Shown here piece after piece: positions 25,493-33,597 of a DNA stretch of 64,000 nt (its first letter is position 1; every line of letters begins with the position of its first letter). This stretch comes from Paenibacillus sp. LHD-38. Its GTDB lineage: Bacteria; Bacillota; Bacilli; Paenibacillales; Paenibacillaceae. The stretch spans positions 17,952 to 81,951 of the forward strand of contig NZ_JAVIFU010000031.1 of assembly GCF_031157315.1 (NCBI RefSeq). The letters are read 5' to 3'. The notes beneath the pieces are model-generated. The model was not told the DNA's origin. It did no database searches and was given only the letters and a program-made list of their open reading frames with translations. The translations under genes were made by a program, and so were the position numbers.

Positions 25493-26383
25493 ATGCAAGG
25501 TACTATCAGAAATACGGGCGACAAAATATTCGATATTTTCGTATATGTATTCATGGTCATTGTCGCAATTGTAACGTTATATCCGTTCCTCAACGTACTC
25601 GCTATATCATTCAATGATTCTGTGGATACGGTGAGAGGCGGACTAACCATATACCCTCGTGAGTTTACGCTCAAAAACTACGAGACGATATTCGGTTTCG
25701 ATGGACTGCTTGTCGGTTTCAAAAACTCCGTATTGCGTACCGTGATCGGTACAGCAATCGGCGTACTATCCGCATCGATGATGGCTTACACGCTTAGCCG
25801 TCCCGATTTCCAAGCAAGAAGATGGATGTCAGTCGCATTCGCCTTGACAATGTATTTCTCGGGCGGCCTGATTCCGGGCTTCCTGCTTATGAAAAATCTT
25901 GGCTTGATCGGCACTTTCTCAGTTTATATTATTCCTGCACTCCTCAGCGTATGGAACGTGTTCGTTGTTCGCTCCTATATTGACGGACTTCCTTACGCGC
26001 TTCAAGAATCAGCTAAAATCGACGGGGCGAATGATTGGACGATATTCTGGAAGATTATCCTTCCGCTTTGCCAGCCCGTGCTTGCGACAATCGCTTTGTT
26101 CATTGCGGTCGGCCACTGGAATGCCTGGTTTGACACGTACCTGTTCAACAACAGGAGTCCCGAGAATACGACGCTGCAGTACGAGCTGATGAAGGTGCTG
26201 CTATCAACGCAAACGGGCAGCAATTACCGCGACCCGAATGCGCAGCAGGCGATCGCATCGGTTTCACCTGAATCCATTAAGATGGCGATTACGATTGTCG
26301 TTACTGTTCCAATCTTGATGGTATATCCTTTCCTTCAGAAGTATTTCGTGAAGGGTATGACGCTTGGAGCTGTAAAAAGTTAA
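25493..26383 (+). CDS. Sugar ABC transporter permease, LplC type
   Basis: Second permease of the importer, 296 residues. The first TM helix is at about 12-35. The LplC-type features are S-F-N-D-S after TM1, Y-F-S-G-G-L-I-P near residue 121, and an EAA-like loop E-S-A-K-I-D-G-A-N-D. Near the C-terminus comes the stretch A-S-V-S-P-E-S-I-K-M-A, then K-Y-F-V-K-G-M. AGGAGGAAACGCAT precedes ATG, 12 bp after the previous stop. It works with the LplB-type partner and the lipoprotein encoded next. Confidence 0.93.
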   Translation: MQGTIRNTGDKIFDIFVYVFMVIVAIVTLYPFLNVLAISFNDSVDTVRGGLTIYPREFTLKNYETIFGFDGLLVGFKNSVLRTVIGTAIGVLSASMMAYTLSRPDFQARRWMSVAFALTMYFSGGLIPGFLLMKNLGLIGTFSVYIIPALLSVWNVFVVRSYIDGLPYALQESAKIDGANDWTIFWKIILPLCQPVLATIALFIAVGHWNAWFDTYLFNNRSPENTTLQYELMKVLLSTQTGSNYRDPNAQQAIASVSPESIKMAITIVVTVPILMVYPFLQKYFVKGMTLGAVKS

Positions 26384-26455
26384 ATTTGGTAGTAGCAGGT
26401 ATCCTGTTATATACATGGTTATCACGTACAAGAAAAAAAGGGAGGCTTTCCAGCA

Positions 26456-28165
26456 ATGAAAAGAAAGATGCAGATGGCACTAAGCTTGATGTTGGCACTT
26501 GTATTCGTATTCGTCACCGCATGCGGCAACTCGAATAACGAAGGCGGCACGAACAACGGTACGACGAATGAAGCGACCAATTCGGCAAACGAAGGCGCAG
26601 CGGCTGAACCGATTACCATTCGTGTAGCATCAGGAGACAACAACGCGAACTGGGATGACATGCAATCCGATGTCGGTAAATTTATTCAAGAGAAAACAGG
26701 TATCACGATTAAACAGGAATTTCCTGTTGGCGGTACCGATTCCGATATGTTCGCGCTTATGGTGGCAAGCGACGATTATCCGGACCTTGTTATGCCCAAA
26801 GGCAGCGCAGGTAAATTGGTTGATGCCGGCGCAATGATTGACCTTCGTCCATTGATCGAGGAGCACGCGCCGAACCTGAAAAAGGTTTACGGCGAATACT
26901 TCAACCGCCTTCGCTGGAGCGAGGATGACGATGCGATTTACATGCTTCCGCAAGACGGTGTAGGCCAAACTTATTTCGAAGCAGGCGGCGGCTTCCAATT
27001 GCAGCACCAAGTGCTTGAAGCAGCCGGTTACCCTGAAATCAAAACCGTTCAAGATTATGAAGCAGCAATCAAAGCTTACATTGAGAAAAACCCAAAAACG
27101 GCAGACGGCCAACCGACAATCGGTATGTCGCTTAACGGCGGCGAGTGGCAAATTCTGATTTCCGTAACAAACCCTGCATTCTATGCTACAGGCGCTCCTG
27201 ATGACGGCGAATTCTATGTAAATCAAGAAACTCATGAAGCCATTATGCACTACCAACGTCCTGAAGAAAGAGAATATTTCCGCTGGTTGAACCACATGAA
27301 CGATATCGGCTTGCTTGACAAAGAAAGCTTCGTTCAAAAATACGATCAATACAAAGCTAAAGTGGCATCCGGGCGTGTTCTTGGCCTTATCGACCAAAAC
27401 TGGGATTACGGCGATGCGGAAAACGCGTTGAAAGCAGCAGGTAATTTCAAAGCGACTTACGCTCGTTTCCCTGTAACATTAAATGAAACGTTCCAAGATC
27501 ACTCGTTCCAAGGCACAGGCTACCTCTCCGGCTACGGAATCGGTATTACGAAGAACGCTAAAGATCCTGTACGTTTGATTAAATTCCTTGATTACCTTGC
27601 TTCCGATGAAGGCCAAGTACTCGTTAACTGGGGTATCGAAGGCAAACATTATAACGTAGAAGACGGCAAACGCATCATTCCTGCGGATGTTCAAGCTCAA
27701 AAATCGAACGACAACAACACTTTCAAGAAAACAACGGGCATCGGCAACTACTTGATATCCGCTCGTTACGGCGATGGCGTGAAGGATCCTTCCGGAAATT
27801 ACTATACAACAACATTCCCGGAGCAAATCCAAACGGCTTATTCCGAAGAAGACAAAAAGACGCTTGCGAAATACAATGCGACGACTTACAAAGATCTGTG
27901 GCCTGCTGACGACGCATTCCCAGAGCGTAAATACGGCGCAGCTTGGACGCTTCCTTTCGAAACGGGCTCCCAAGCAAACGTAATTTTCCAAAAAACGCAA
28001 GATATTATGAAAAAACGCATTCCTGAAGCTATTCTTGCTAAACCAGCGGACTTCGACAAAATCTACGATGCATTCTTGAAAGATCTTGAAGATGCAGGCG
28101 TTGCGAAATTGAATGCCGAGTTCACGAAAATGGTGCAAGACCGCGTAGCACTTTGGTCCAAATAG
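26456..28165 (+). CDS. Lipoprotein sugar-binding protein, LplA/family-1 type
   Basis: Extracellular lipid-anchored binding protein of 569 residues. The signal peptide has K-R-K-M then a hydrophobic stretch and the lipobox V-T-A-C with Cys23, followed by an N/G/T-rich linker. The mature part starts I-T-I-R-V-A-S-G, and the length matches the long LplA-type proteins that bind complex oligosaccharides. Codon use is distinctly optimised (mostly single preferred codons), as expected for a highly expressed transporter component. GGGAGG precedes ATG. A perfect hairpin follows before GH42, probably keeping this mRNA segment more abundant. The bound sugar is unknown. Confidence 0.93.
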   Translation: MKRKMQMALSLMLALVFVFVTACGNSNNEGGTNNGTTNEATNSANEGAAAEPITIRVASGDNNANWDDMQSDVGKFIQEKTGITIKQEFPVGGTDSDMFALMVASDDYPDLVMPKGSAGKLVDAGAMIDLRPLIEEHAPNLKKVYGEYFNRLRWSEDDDAIYMLPQDGVGQTYFEAGGGFQLQHQVLEAAGYPEIKTVQDYEAAIKAYIEKNPKTADGQPTIGMSLNGGEWQILISVTNPAFYATGAPDDGEFYVNQETHEAIMHYQRPEEREYFRWLNHMNDIGLLDKESFVQKYDQYKAKVASGRVLGLIDQNWDYGDAENALKAAGNFKATYARFPVTLNETFQDHSFQGTGYLSGYGIGITKNAKDPVRLIKFLDYLASDEGQVLVNWGIEGKHYNVEDGKRIIPADVQAQKSNDNNTFKKTTGIGNYLISARYGDGVKDPSGNYYTTTFPEQIQTAYSEEDKKTLAKYNATTYKDLWPADDAFPERKYGAAWTLPFETGSQANVIFQKTQDIMKKRIPEAILAKPADFDKIYDAFLKDLEDAGVAKLNAEFTKMVQDRVALWSK

Positions 28166-28186
28166 GTTTAAAAAAGGCGAGGAAGG

Positions 28187-28211
28187 AGAGAGCTCATTTG
28201 ATGAGCTCTCT
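28187..28211 (+). promoter_or_regulatory. Intercistronic hairpin between binding protein and GH42
   Basis: AGAGAGCTCAT (28187-28197), loop TTG, ATGAGCTCTCT (28201-28211): a perfect 11-bp stem without a T tract. This type of stem usually protects the upstream mRNA from 3' decay and so favours the binding protein over the enzyme behind it. Confidence 0.65.
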
Positions 28212-28257
28212 TCACGCGTTCACAATATGCATAGAATGAAAGGAGAAACAGAATAAC

Positions 28258-30282
28258 ATGATAAATGATAAACTTCCGAAAATATGGTATGGCGGCGATT
28301 ATAATCCGGAGCAATGGGACGATGAAACAATGTCGGAGGATCTTCGCATGTTTAAGCTTGCGGACATTGACGTTGCGACTGTTAACGTGTTCTCATGGGC
28401 CCGCATTCAGCCGAGCGAGGAATCCTATGATTTTACCGAACTGGATAAAATTATCGACAGGCTTCACGGCGACAATATTGCTGTCTGCCTTGCTACGAGC
28501 ACGGGGGCTCATCCTGCCTGGATGGCTAAGCGCTACCCTGATGTGACCCGCGTTGACTATGATGGACGCAAGCGTAAATTCGGCGGGCGCCACAATTCAT
28601 GTCCAAGCAGCCCTACATACCGTAAATACACGAAGCTGATCGCCGGTAAGTTAGCTGAGCGGTACAAAGACCACCCATCGCTTGTTGCATGGCATATTTC
28701 GAATGAATACGGCGGCTATTGCTACTGCGACAACTGCGCCGACGCTTTCCGCGTTTGGCTTCAAAAGCGCTATAACACGATTGAGCAATTGAATAAAGCA
28801 TGGTATACGAGTTTTTGGGGGCATACGTTCTATGATTGGGATGAGATTGTACCTCCTAATGCGCTAAGCGAGGAGTGGGGAGGCAACCGTACCAACTTCC
28901 AAAGCATTTCGCTTGACTATCGCAGATTCCAATCGGACGCCTTGCTTGACTGTTACTTAATTGAATATGATGAAATTCGCAAGCATTCGGCTAATATTCA
29001 AATTACGACCAACTTAATGGGCACTTATCCAGAGCTTGATTATTTTAAATGGGCTAAGCATTTGGATGTTGTATCTTGGGACAACTATCCTTCCATTGAC
29101 ACTCCCGTTAGCTTTACGGCTATGACGCATGCGCTAATGCGCGGCCTTAAGAGCGGCCAGCCGTTTATGCTGATGGAGCAAACGCCAAGCCAACAGAACT
29201 GGCAGGCCTACAATGCCTTGAAGCGTCCTGGCGTTATGCGTCTTTGGAGCTATCAAGCGGTCGCTCATGGCGCGGATACCGTTATGTTCTTCCAGCTTCG
29301 CCGCTCCATCGGTGCATGCGAGAAATATCATGGCGCTGTCATTGAGCATGTGGGGCATGAGCACACGCGTGTTTTCCGCGAATGCGCGGAGCTCGGCCAT
29401 GAGCTCACCAAGCTTTCCGACAAGCTGCTCGATTCACGGATTGGCGCTAAGGCAGCGATCGTATTTGACTGGGAGAACCGCTGGGCTGTCGAACTCTCAA
29501 GCGGACCTAGCATAGCGCTTAAATACGTGGATGAGGTTCATAAATATTATGACGCCCTGTTTGAGCTCAATATTCAAACCGATATGATCAGCGTCGAAGA
29601 GCAGCTCGACCAGTATGATCTGGTCATTGCTCCGGTCATGTATATGATTAAGCCCGGCTTTGCAGAGAAGGTCGAAGCTTTCGTTAAGCGGGGAGGCACT
29701 TTCATTACAACCTTCTTCAGCGGCATCGTGAATGAGAATGATCTGGTAACCACAGGCGGATATCCGGGCAAGCTTCGCAATGTTCTTGGCATATGGGCGG
29801 AAGAGATCGACGCGCTGCTGCCAGGTCAGCAAAACCATTTGGTTATGAAAAAGGTAGACGGAGCTCTGAGCGGCACTTATACATGCAGCTTGTTATGCGA
29901 TTTGATTCATTCCGAAGGCGCGGAGGTTGTTGCGGAGTACGGCTCTGATTTTTACAAAGGCATGCCGGCAGTTACCGTAAATAAATTTGGCAAAGGGGAA
30001 GCTTGGTATATCGCTTCCAGCCCTGATGGGCATTTCCTTCAAGGCCTGCTTAGCAATCTTTGCAAGGATAAAGGAATCGATCCTTTACTTGCAGCGCCTT
30101 CTGGCGTTGAAGTCACGCGCAGAAACAAGGACGGCAAAGCATATACCTTTATTTTGAATCATAATTCGGAGGCGGCAGAGCTCGAGCTGGGCGCTCAGCC
30201 GCGTCCTGAGCTATTGACTGGTGAGCCTGTCAGCGGCACACACAGCCTTGCAGCCAAAGGCGTTATGATTATTGAAGATTAA
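28258..30282 (+). CDS. GH42 beta-galactosidase
   Basis: Cytoplasmic enzyme releasing terminal beta-galactose, 674 residues, full length. The barrel starts Y-G-G-D-Y-N-P-E-Q-W. Acid/base Glu150 is in H-I-S-N-E-Y, and nucleophile Glu307 in F-M-L-M-E-Q-T-P. The four zinc-site cysteines of many GH42 enzymes are present: Cys115 and the C-Y-C-D-N-C cluster (155, 157, 160). A trimerisation domain and a small C-terminal beta domain follow. There is no signal peptide. GAAAGGAG precedes ATG. It is the last gene of the transporter operon, so the imported sugar probably carries beta-galactose. Confidence 0.95.
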   Translation: MINDKLPKIWYGGDYNPEQWDDETMSEDLRMFKLADIDVATVNVFSWARIQPSEESYDFTELDKIIDRLHGDNIAVCLATSTGAHPAWMAKRYPDVTRVDYDGRKRKFGGRHNSCPSSPTYRKYTKLIAGKLAERYKDHPSLVAWHISNEYGGYCYCDNCADAFRVWLQKRYNTIEQLNKAWYTSFWGHTFYDWDEIVPPNALSEEWGGNRTNFQSISLDYRRFQSDALLDCYLIEYDEIRKHSANIQITTNLMGTYPELDYFKWAKHLDVVSWDNYPSIDTPVSFTAMTHALMRGLKSGQPFMLMEQTPSQQNWQAYNALKRPGVMRLWSYQAVAHGADTVMFFQLRRSIGACEKYHGAVIEHVGHEHTRVFRECAELGHELTKLSDKLLDSRIGAKAAIVFDWENRWAVELSSGPSIALKYVDEVHKYYDALFELNIQTDMISVEEQLDQYDLVIAPVMYMIKPGFAEKVEAFVKRGGTFITTFFSGIVNENDLVTTGGYPGKLRNVLGIWAEEIDALLPGQQNHLVMKKVDGALSGTYTCSLLCDLIHSEGAEVVAEYGSDFYKGMPAVTVNKFGKGEAWYIASSPDGHFLQGLLSNLCKDKGIDPLLAAPSGVEVTRRNKDGKAYTFILNHNSEAAELELGAQPRPELLTGEPVSGTHSLAAKGVMIIED

Positions 30283-30374
30283 CTTTGCCTAGAAAATTCG
30301 ATGTACACAAGCTCTCTGACTGGGTATTAGGCATATGCTGTAGTTATAAGCCCGATGTGAGGGGAGCAGCGTTT

Positions 30375-30467
30375 GTGTCGAAAAAACGGCAGCGTTATTT
30401 ATTGAGCATACTTGTGCTTGTATTGTATGTATTGCTCGTTCTTTTATTGTTAGCGATATTAATTTGA
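30375..30467 (+). CDS. Tiny single-pass membrane peptide (30 aa)
   Basis: GTG start with GGGGAG eight bases upstream, 30 codons and TGA. The peptide starts M-S-K-K-R-Q-R-Y and continues as one leucine/valine/isoleucine helix to its end, so it should be a positive-inside single-span membrane peptide. A longer frame starting at 30285 has no ribosome site and includes a non-hydrophobic stretch, so I prefer the short form. A strong terminator begins two bases after the stop. Gene design and N-terminus resemble the 28-residue peptide at 11268. Function unknown; nearness to spoVA is noted but may be chance. Confidence 0.55.
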   Translation: MSKKRQRYLLSILVLVLYVLLVLLLLAILI

Positions 30468-30468
30468 G

Positions 30469-30518
30469 AAAAGGATTGTCCAAGGCGAATGCATTCGTCT
30501 GAGACAATCCTTTTTTTT
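30469..30518 (+). terminator. Intrinsic terminator after the tiny peptide gene
   Basis: AAAAGGATTGTC (30469-30480) pairs with GACAATCCTTTT (30503-30514), with T residues to 30518. An inner CGAATGCATTCG palindrome extends the hairpin. Confidence 0.93.
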
Positions 30519-30632
30519 GCTGGAATATTGCTTCCTGCTATTACAAATAATGAACGAGAAGAAAGCAATGCGGATACGGAACCTCGAGCTTATGCCTAAC
30601 GAGATACCGTGCCGGAAAAGGAGGATGGCGCA

Positions 30633-31124
30633 GTGGCTACAAAAAGCAAAAGCCGAAATAACTACAAAAAAATGGCGATGTCGCCGAAGGAATATCAGTC
30701 TTTCGCGAAATCCATGGAGCCGCCAAGATCGATTTTGGGAAACTGTTTGAAGGCATTTGTTTTTGGCGGTGCGGTATGCGTGCTTGGACAAGTCATTCAA
30801 GAGCTTTACGTTAATTTGATGGGAATGAGTCAGGAAGCAGCAAGCAACCCCACGGTTGCGACGCTTATCTTAATATCCGTTATTCTGACGAGTCTCGGCG
30901 TATACGACAAAATCGCGCAATGGGCCGGGGCCGGATCCGCTGTTCCCGTAACCGGGTTTGCGAACTCGATGTGCTCGGCAGCATTGGAGCACCGGAGTGA
31001 AGGCCTTGTGCTCGGCGTGGGCGCAAATATGTTTAAGCTGGCGGGATCCGTCATCGTTTTTGGTACAGTAGCTGCTTTTTTCGTCGGAATCGCCCATCTC
31101 ATACTAGGTACTGGGGGTCAGTAA
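30633..31124 (+). CDS. spoVAC: Stage V sporulation protein AC
   Basis: Integral membrane component of the SpoVA channel that moves dipicolinic acid into the forespore and releases it at germination. It has 163 residues, with a polar N-terminus (K-S-K-S-R-N-N-Y-K-K, typical Y-Q-S-F region) and four hydrophobic segments. A-G-A-G-S-A-V-P-V-T-G-F-A-N-S-M is the family signature. Start: GTG at 30633, eight bases after AAAAGGAGG; an earlier in-frame GTG at 30609 lies before this site. It is the first gene of spoVAC-D-Eb. Upstream, GAATA at 30523 and an A/T-rich -10 near 30544 weakly resemble a SigG promoter. Confidence 0.95.
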   Translation: MATKSKSRNNYKKMAMSPKEYQSFAKSMEPPRSILGNCLKAFVFGGAVCVLGQVIQELYVNLMGMSQEAASNPTVATLILISVILTSLGVYDKIAQWAGAGSAVPVTGFANSMCSAALEHRSEGLVLGVGANMFKLAGSVIVFGTVAAFFVGIAHLILGTGGQ

Positions 31125-31125
31125 T

Positions 31126-32139
31126 ATGCTGCGTGGGAAGCAATCATGGTGGTTTGAGAAGCGCCCGGTTATTATTGGCGAAGCAACGGTGGTCGGTCCT
31201 GACGAGGGAGATGGTCCGCTCGCGGCTGATTTTGATCTCGTTCATCCCGAACTTGATATGCAGCAGAAAAGCTGGGAAAAGGCGGAGAGGCTCCTGCTTG
31301 AGCAAGCATCCGAGTTTGCCATTCAAAATGCAGGTATACAGCGCGATCAGCTTCAATTTTTTATTGGCGGAGATTTGATGAACCAAATCATAAGCAACAG
31401 CTTCGCGGCTCGCTCGCTCGGTGTTCCCTACATCGGCGTTTTTGGCGCCTGCTCAACATCGATGGAAACTCTTGCGCTCGCTTCATTACTCGTGAATTCC
31501 GGAGCAGGTACGCATGTGCTTGCCGGAACATGCAGCCACAATTGTACGGCGGAGAAGCAATTTCGTTATCCAACCGAATACGGCTCTCAGAAGCCGCCTA
31601 CAGCGCAGAATACCGTAACGGGCGCTGGCGCTGCCATCGTCGCAGCTGAAGGAAACGGGCCAGTCGTTGAATGCGCGACAATAGGCAAAGTAATCGATCT
31701 AGGGATAACGGATCCTTTTAATATGGGAGCAGCTATGGCGCCGGCCGCGGTCGATACGATACAAGCTCATTTTAACGATACCGGCCGTACACCAAGCGAT
31801 TATGACTTAATCGTAACGGGAGATTTAGCTGGAGTAGGGCATCCGATTGCGAAGGAGCTGCTCTTGAAAAACGGGGTACCCATGAATGATACGGTCTTCA
31901 GCGATTGCGGCCTGATGGTATATGACGTGCAGAAGCAGAAGGTGCAGGCTGGAGGAAGCGGCTGCGGCTGTTCTGCTGTAGTGACCTATGGGCATTTACT
32001 TAAACGAATCAAAAAGGGTGAATTAAAGCGAATTTTAGTTGTTGCTACTGGCGCATTGCTGTCACCGCTCTCGTTCCAGCAAGGGGAGAGTATTCCTTGT
32101 ATCGCGCATGCTGTCGCCATTAGCGCAAAAGGAGGATAA
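31126..32139 (+). CDS. spoVAD: Stage V sporulation protein AD
   Basis: Thiolase-fold protein of 337 residues that binds dipicolinic acid and works with the SpoVA membrane subunits on the outer face of the forespore membrane. Typical features are R-P-V-I-I-G-E-A-T-V-V-G-P near the N-terminus, F-G-A-C-S-T-S-M-E at the thiolase-type cysteine position, D-L-A-G-V-G-H-P and G-G-S-G-C-G-C-S. A GGGGGT site precedes ATG, one base after the spoVAC stop, so translation is coupled. Full length. Confidence 0.96.
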   Translation: MLRGKQSWWFEKRPVIIGEATVVGPDEGDGPLAADFDLVHPELDMQQKSWEKAERLLLEQASEFAIQNAGIQRDQLQFFIGGDLMNQIISNSFAARSLGVPYIGVFGACSTSMETLALASLLVNSGAGTHVLAGTCSHNCTAEKQFRYPTEYGSQKPPTAQNTVTGAGAAIVAAEGNGPVVECATIGKVIDLGITDPFNMGAAMAPAAVDTIQAHFNDTGRTPSDYDLIVTGDLAGVGHPIAKELLLKNGVPMNDTVFSDCGLMVYDVQKQKVQAGGSGCGCSAVVTYGHLLKRIKKGELKRILVVATGALLSPLSFQQGESIPCIAHAVAISAKGG

Positions 32140-32145
32140 ATCAGT

Positions 32146-32496
32146 ATGATTTTTTTATGGGCCTTTCTAGTTGGCGGAGGAATTTGCGTGATCGGTCAGC
32201 TCATGTTTGATGTGCTTAAGCTGACTCCGGCTCATACGATGGCGACGCTGGTGGTTATCGGGGCCATCGTTGACGGCTTTGATTTATATGAGCCTTTGGT
32301 CAAGTTCGCAGGAGCGGGAGCTACCGTTCCGATCACAAGCTTCGGCAATGCGCTCGTTCACGGGGCATTGACCGAGCTGCATAGTCAGGGGTGGATTGGC
32401 GTCATTTCTGGTATCTTTAAAGTCACCAGCGCCGGCATCTCGGCAGCAATAATTTTCTCCTTTCTGGCAGCGCTTGTGGTCAGACCAAAAGGATAA
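32146..32496 (+). CDS. spoVAE: Stage V sporulation protein AE (AEb form)
   Basis: Small membrane subunit of the SpoVA channel, 116 residues, with three or four hydrophobic segments. The conserved stretch A-G-A-G-A-T-V-P-I-T-S-F-G-N-A-L is shared in type with SpoVAC. AAAAGGAGG lies directly upstream, partly within the end of spoVAD. The trio C-D-Eb without AA, AB or AF is a layout seen in many Bacillota outside the full Bacillus subtilis operon. A terminator follows. Confidence 0.95.
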   Translation: MIFLWAFLVGGGICVIGQLMFDVLKLTPAHTMATLVVIGAIVDGFDLYEPLVKFAGAGATVPITSFGNALVHGALTELHSQGWIGVISGIFKVTSAGISAAIIFSFLAALVVRPKG

Positions 32497-32513
32497 TAAA
32501 TATAGGACATAAG

Positions 32514-32547
32514 TTGGAGGATCCTGTGGGATCTTCCAATTTTTTTT
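32514..32547 (+). terminator. Intrinsic terminator of the spoVA operon
   Basis: TTGGAGGATCC (32514-32524), loop TGT, GGGATCTTCCAA (32528-32539), then eight T residues; one G-U pair in the stem. Confidence 0.9.
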
Positions 32548-32560
32548 GTAGCGAAAAAGT

Positions 32561-32590
32561 TTGTGTACGGGAAAGGAAGTACTGTAAAAT
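32561..32590 (+). promoter_or_regulatory. Candidate vegetative promoter of the MoxR operon
   Basis: TTGTGT (32561-32566), an 18-bp spacer and TAAAAT (32585-32590) with a TG two bases upstream of the -10 box. It lies between the spoVA terminator and the MoxR start. Confidence 0.45.
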
Positions 32591-32636
32591 AGTAGTATTG
32601 AGTATGTACTTTAGCGTTATTTCGGGAGGTAATGAA

Positions 32637-33593
32637 ATGGATATTCGTCCTGCAGACATGCAATTATGTGCTATTATTCTACGAAACTTAGAAACTTGTA
32701 TCCTTGGTAAACAGGAAGAAATCCAGAGATTGCTCATCGCTGTTATTGCAGGCGGACATGTTCTGTTGGAAGATGTGCCCGGAACAGGTAAGACGCAGCT
32801 GGTGAAAGCGCTGGCAAAGTCAATCGGCGGACAATTTCGCCGTATCCAATGCAATCCTGATTTACTTCCTACCGATATTACAGGCGTTTCCATCTATCAT
32901 CCCAGACAGGAAACCTTTATTTTTCGACCGGGTCCGGTTATGTCTAATATACTGCTAGCCGATGAAATAAACCGAGCTACAACGAAGACTCAATCCGCGC
33001 TGCTTGAGGCGATGGAAGAGGGGCATGTCACGGTTGATGGAGACACTTACGAGCTTCCGCGTCCGTTCGTACTGCTTGCTACCCAAAATCCAATCGAGTT
33101 TGAAGGCACCTATACGCTCCCTGAGGCGCAGCTTGACCGCTTTATGATAAAGCTTTCGCTTGGTTATCCGAGCGAATCGGATGAGCAGCGAATGGTGTTA
33201 TCTAATGAAGGAATCCATCCGTCCGACCGCATTGAGCCAATGATTAATATATCGGACATGATTCATATTCAAGAACAAGTATTACAGGTGCATATCGATG
33301 ATGCGGTAGGAAAATACCTGGTAAGCCTAATAAGAGGAACGAGAGAGCATACGAACGTCATGCTAGGGGCCAGTCCCCGCGCAGCGCTGGCGCTCGCAAG
33401 AGCGGCTAAAGCGAGTGCGTATATCCAGGAGCGTACATTTGTAACGCCTGATGATGTGAAGGAGCTGGCGCCACATGTTCTTTCCCACAGGCTATTGCTT
33501 CGTACAGAGGCCAGAATGAACGGGCTTAAAGCGGAGGACATCATCGCGCAGGTGATCCAGTCCACGAAAGTGCCGGTTCGGCTAGAGCGATAA
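32637..33593 (+). CDS. MoxR-family AAA+ ATPase
   Basis: Chaperone-like AAA+ ATPase of 318 residues. Walker A is E-D-V-P-G-T-G-K-T, Walker B I-L-L-A-D-E-I-N-R-A, sensor-1 T-Q-N-P-I-E-F-E-G-T-Y, followed by L-P-E-A-Q-L-D-R-F and the C-terminal lid. Start: ATG at 32637 with GGGAGG nine bases upstream; the longer in-frame extension to 32514 runs through the spoVA terminator and is not coding. It heads a three-gene unit with a DUF58 protein and a transglutaminase-like membrane protein, a widespread combination proposed to assemble or modify envelope or partner proteins. Confidence 0.94.
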   Translation: MDIRPADMQLCAIILRNLETCILGKQEEIQRLLIAVIAGGHVLLEDVPGTGKTQLVKALAKSIGGQFRRIQCNPDLLPTDITGVSIYHPRQETFIFRPGPVMSNILLADEINRATTKTQSALLEAMEEGHVTVDGDTYELPRPFVLLATQNPIEFEGTYTLPEAQLDRFMIKLSLGYPSESDEQRMVLSNEGIHPSDRIEPMINISDMIHIQEQVLQVHIDDAVGKYLVSLIRGTREHTNVMLGASPRAALALARAAKASAYIQERTFVTPDDVKELAPHVLSHRLLLRTEARMNGLKAEDIIAQVIQSTKVPVRLER

Positions 33594-33597
33594 TCAG

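Noticed and set aside
26630..27397. Minus-strand 255-codon frame opposite the first binding protein
   Set aside because: Shadow frame caused by the strongly biased codon use of the real gene.
32514..32636. N-terminal extension of the MoxR gene by 41 residues
   Set aside because: It would translate through the spoVA terminator and the promoter; the ATG at 32637 has an ideal GGGAGG.
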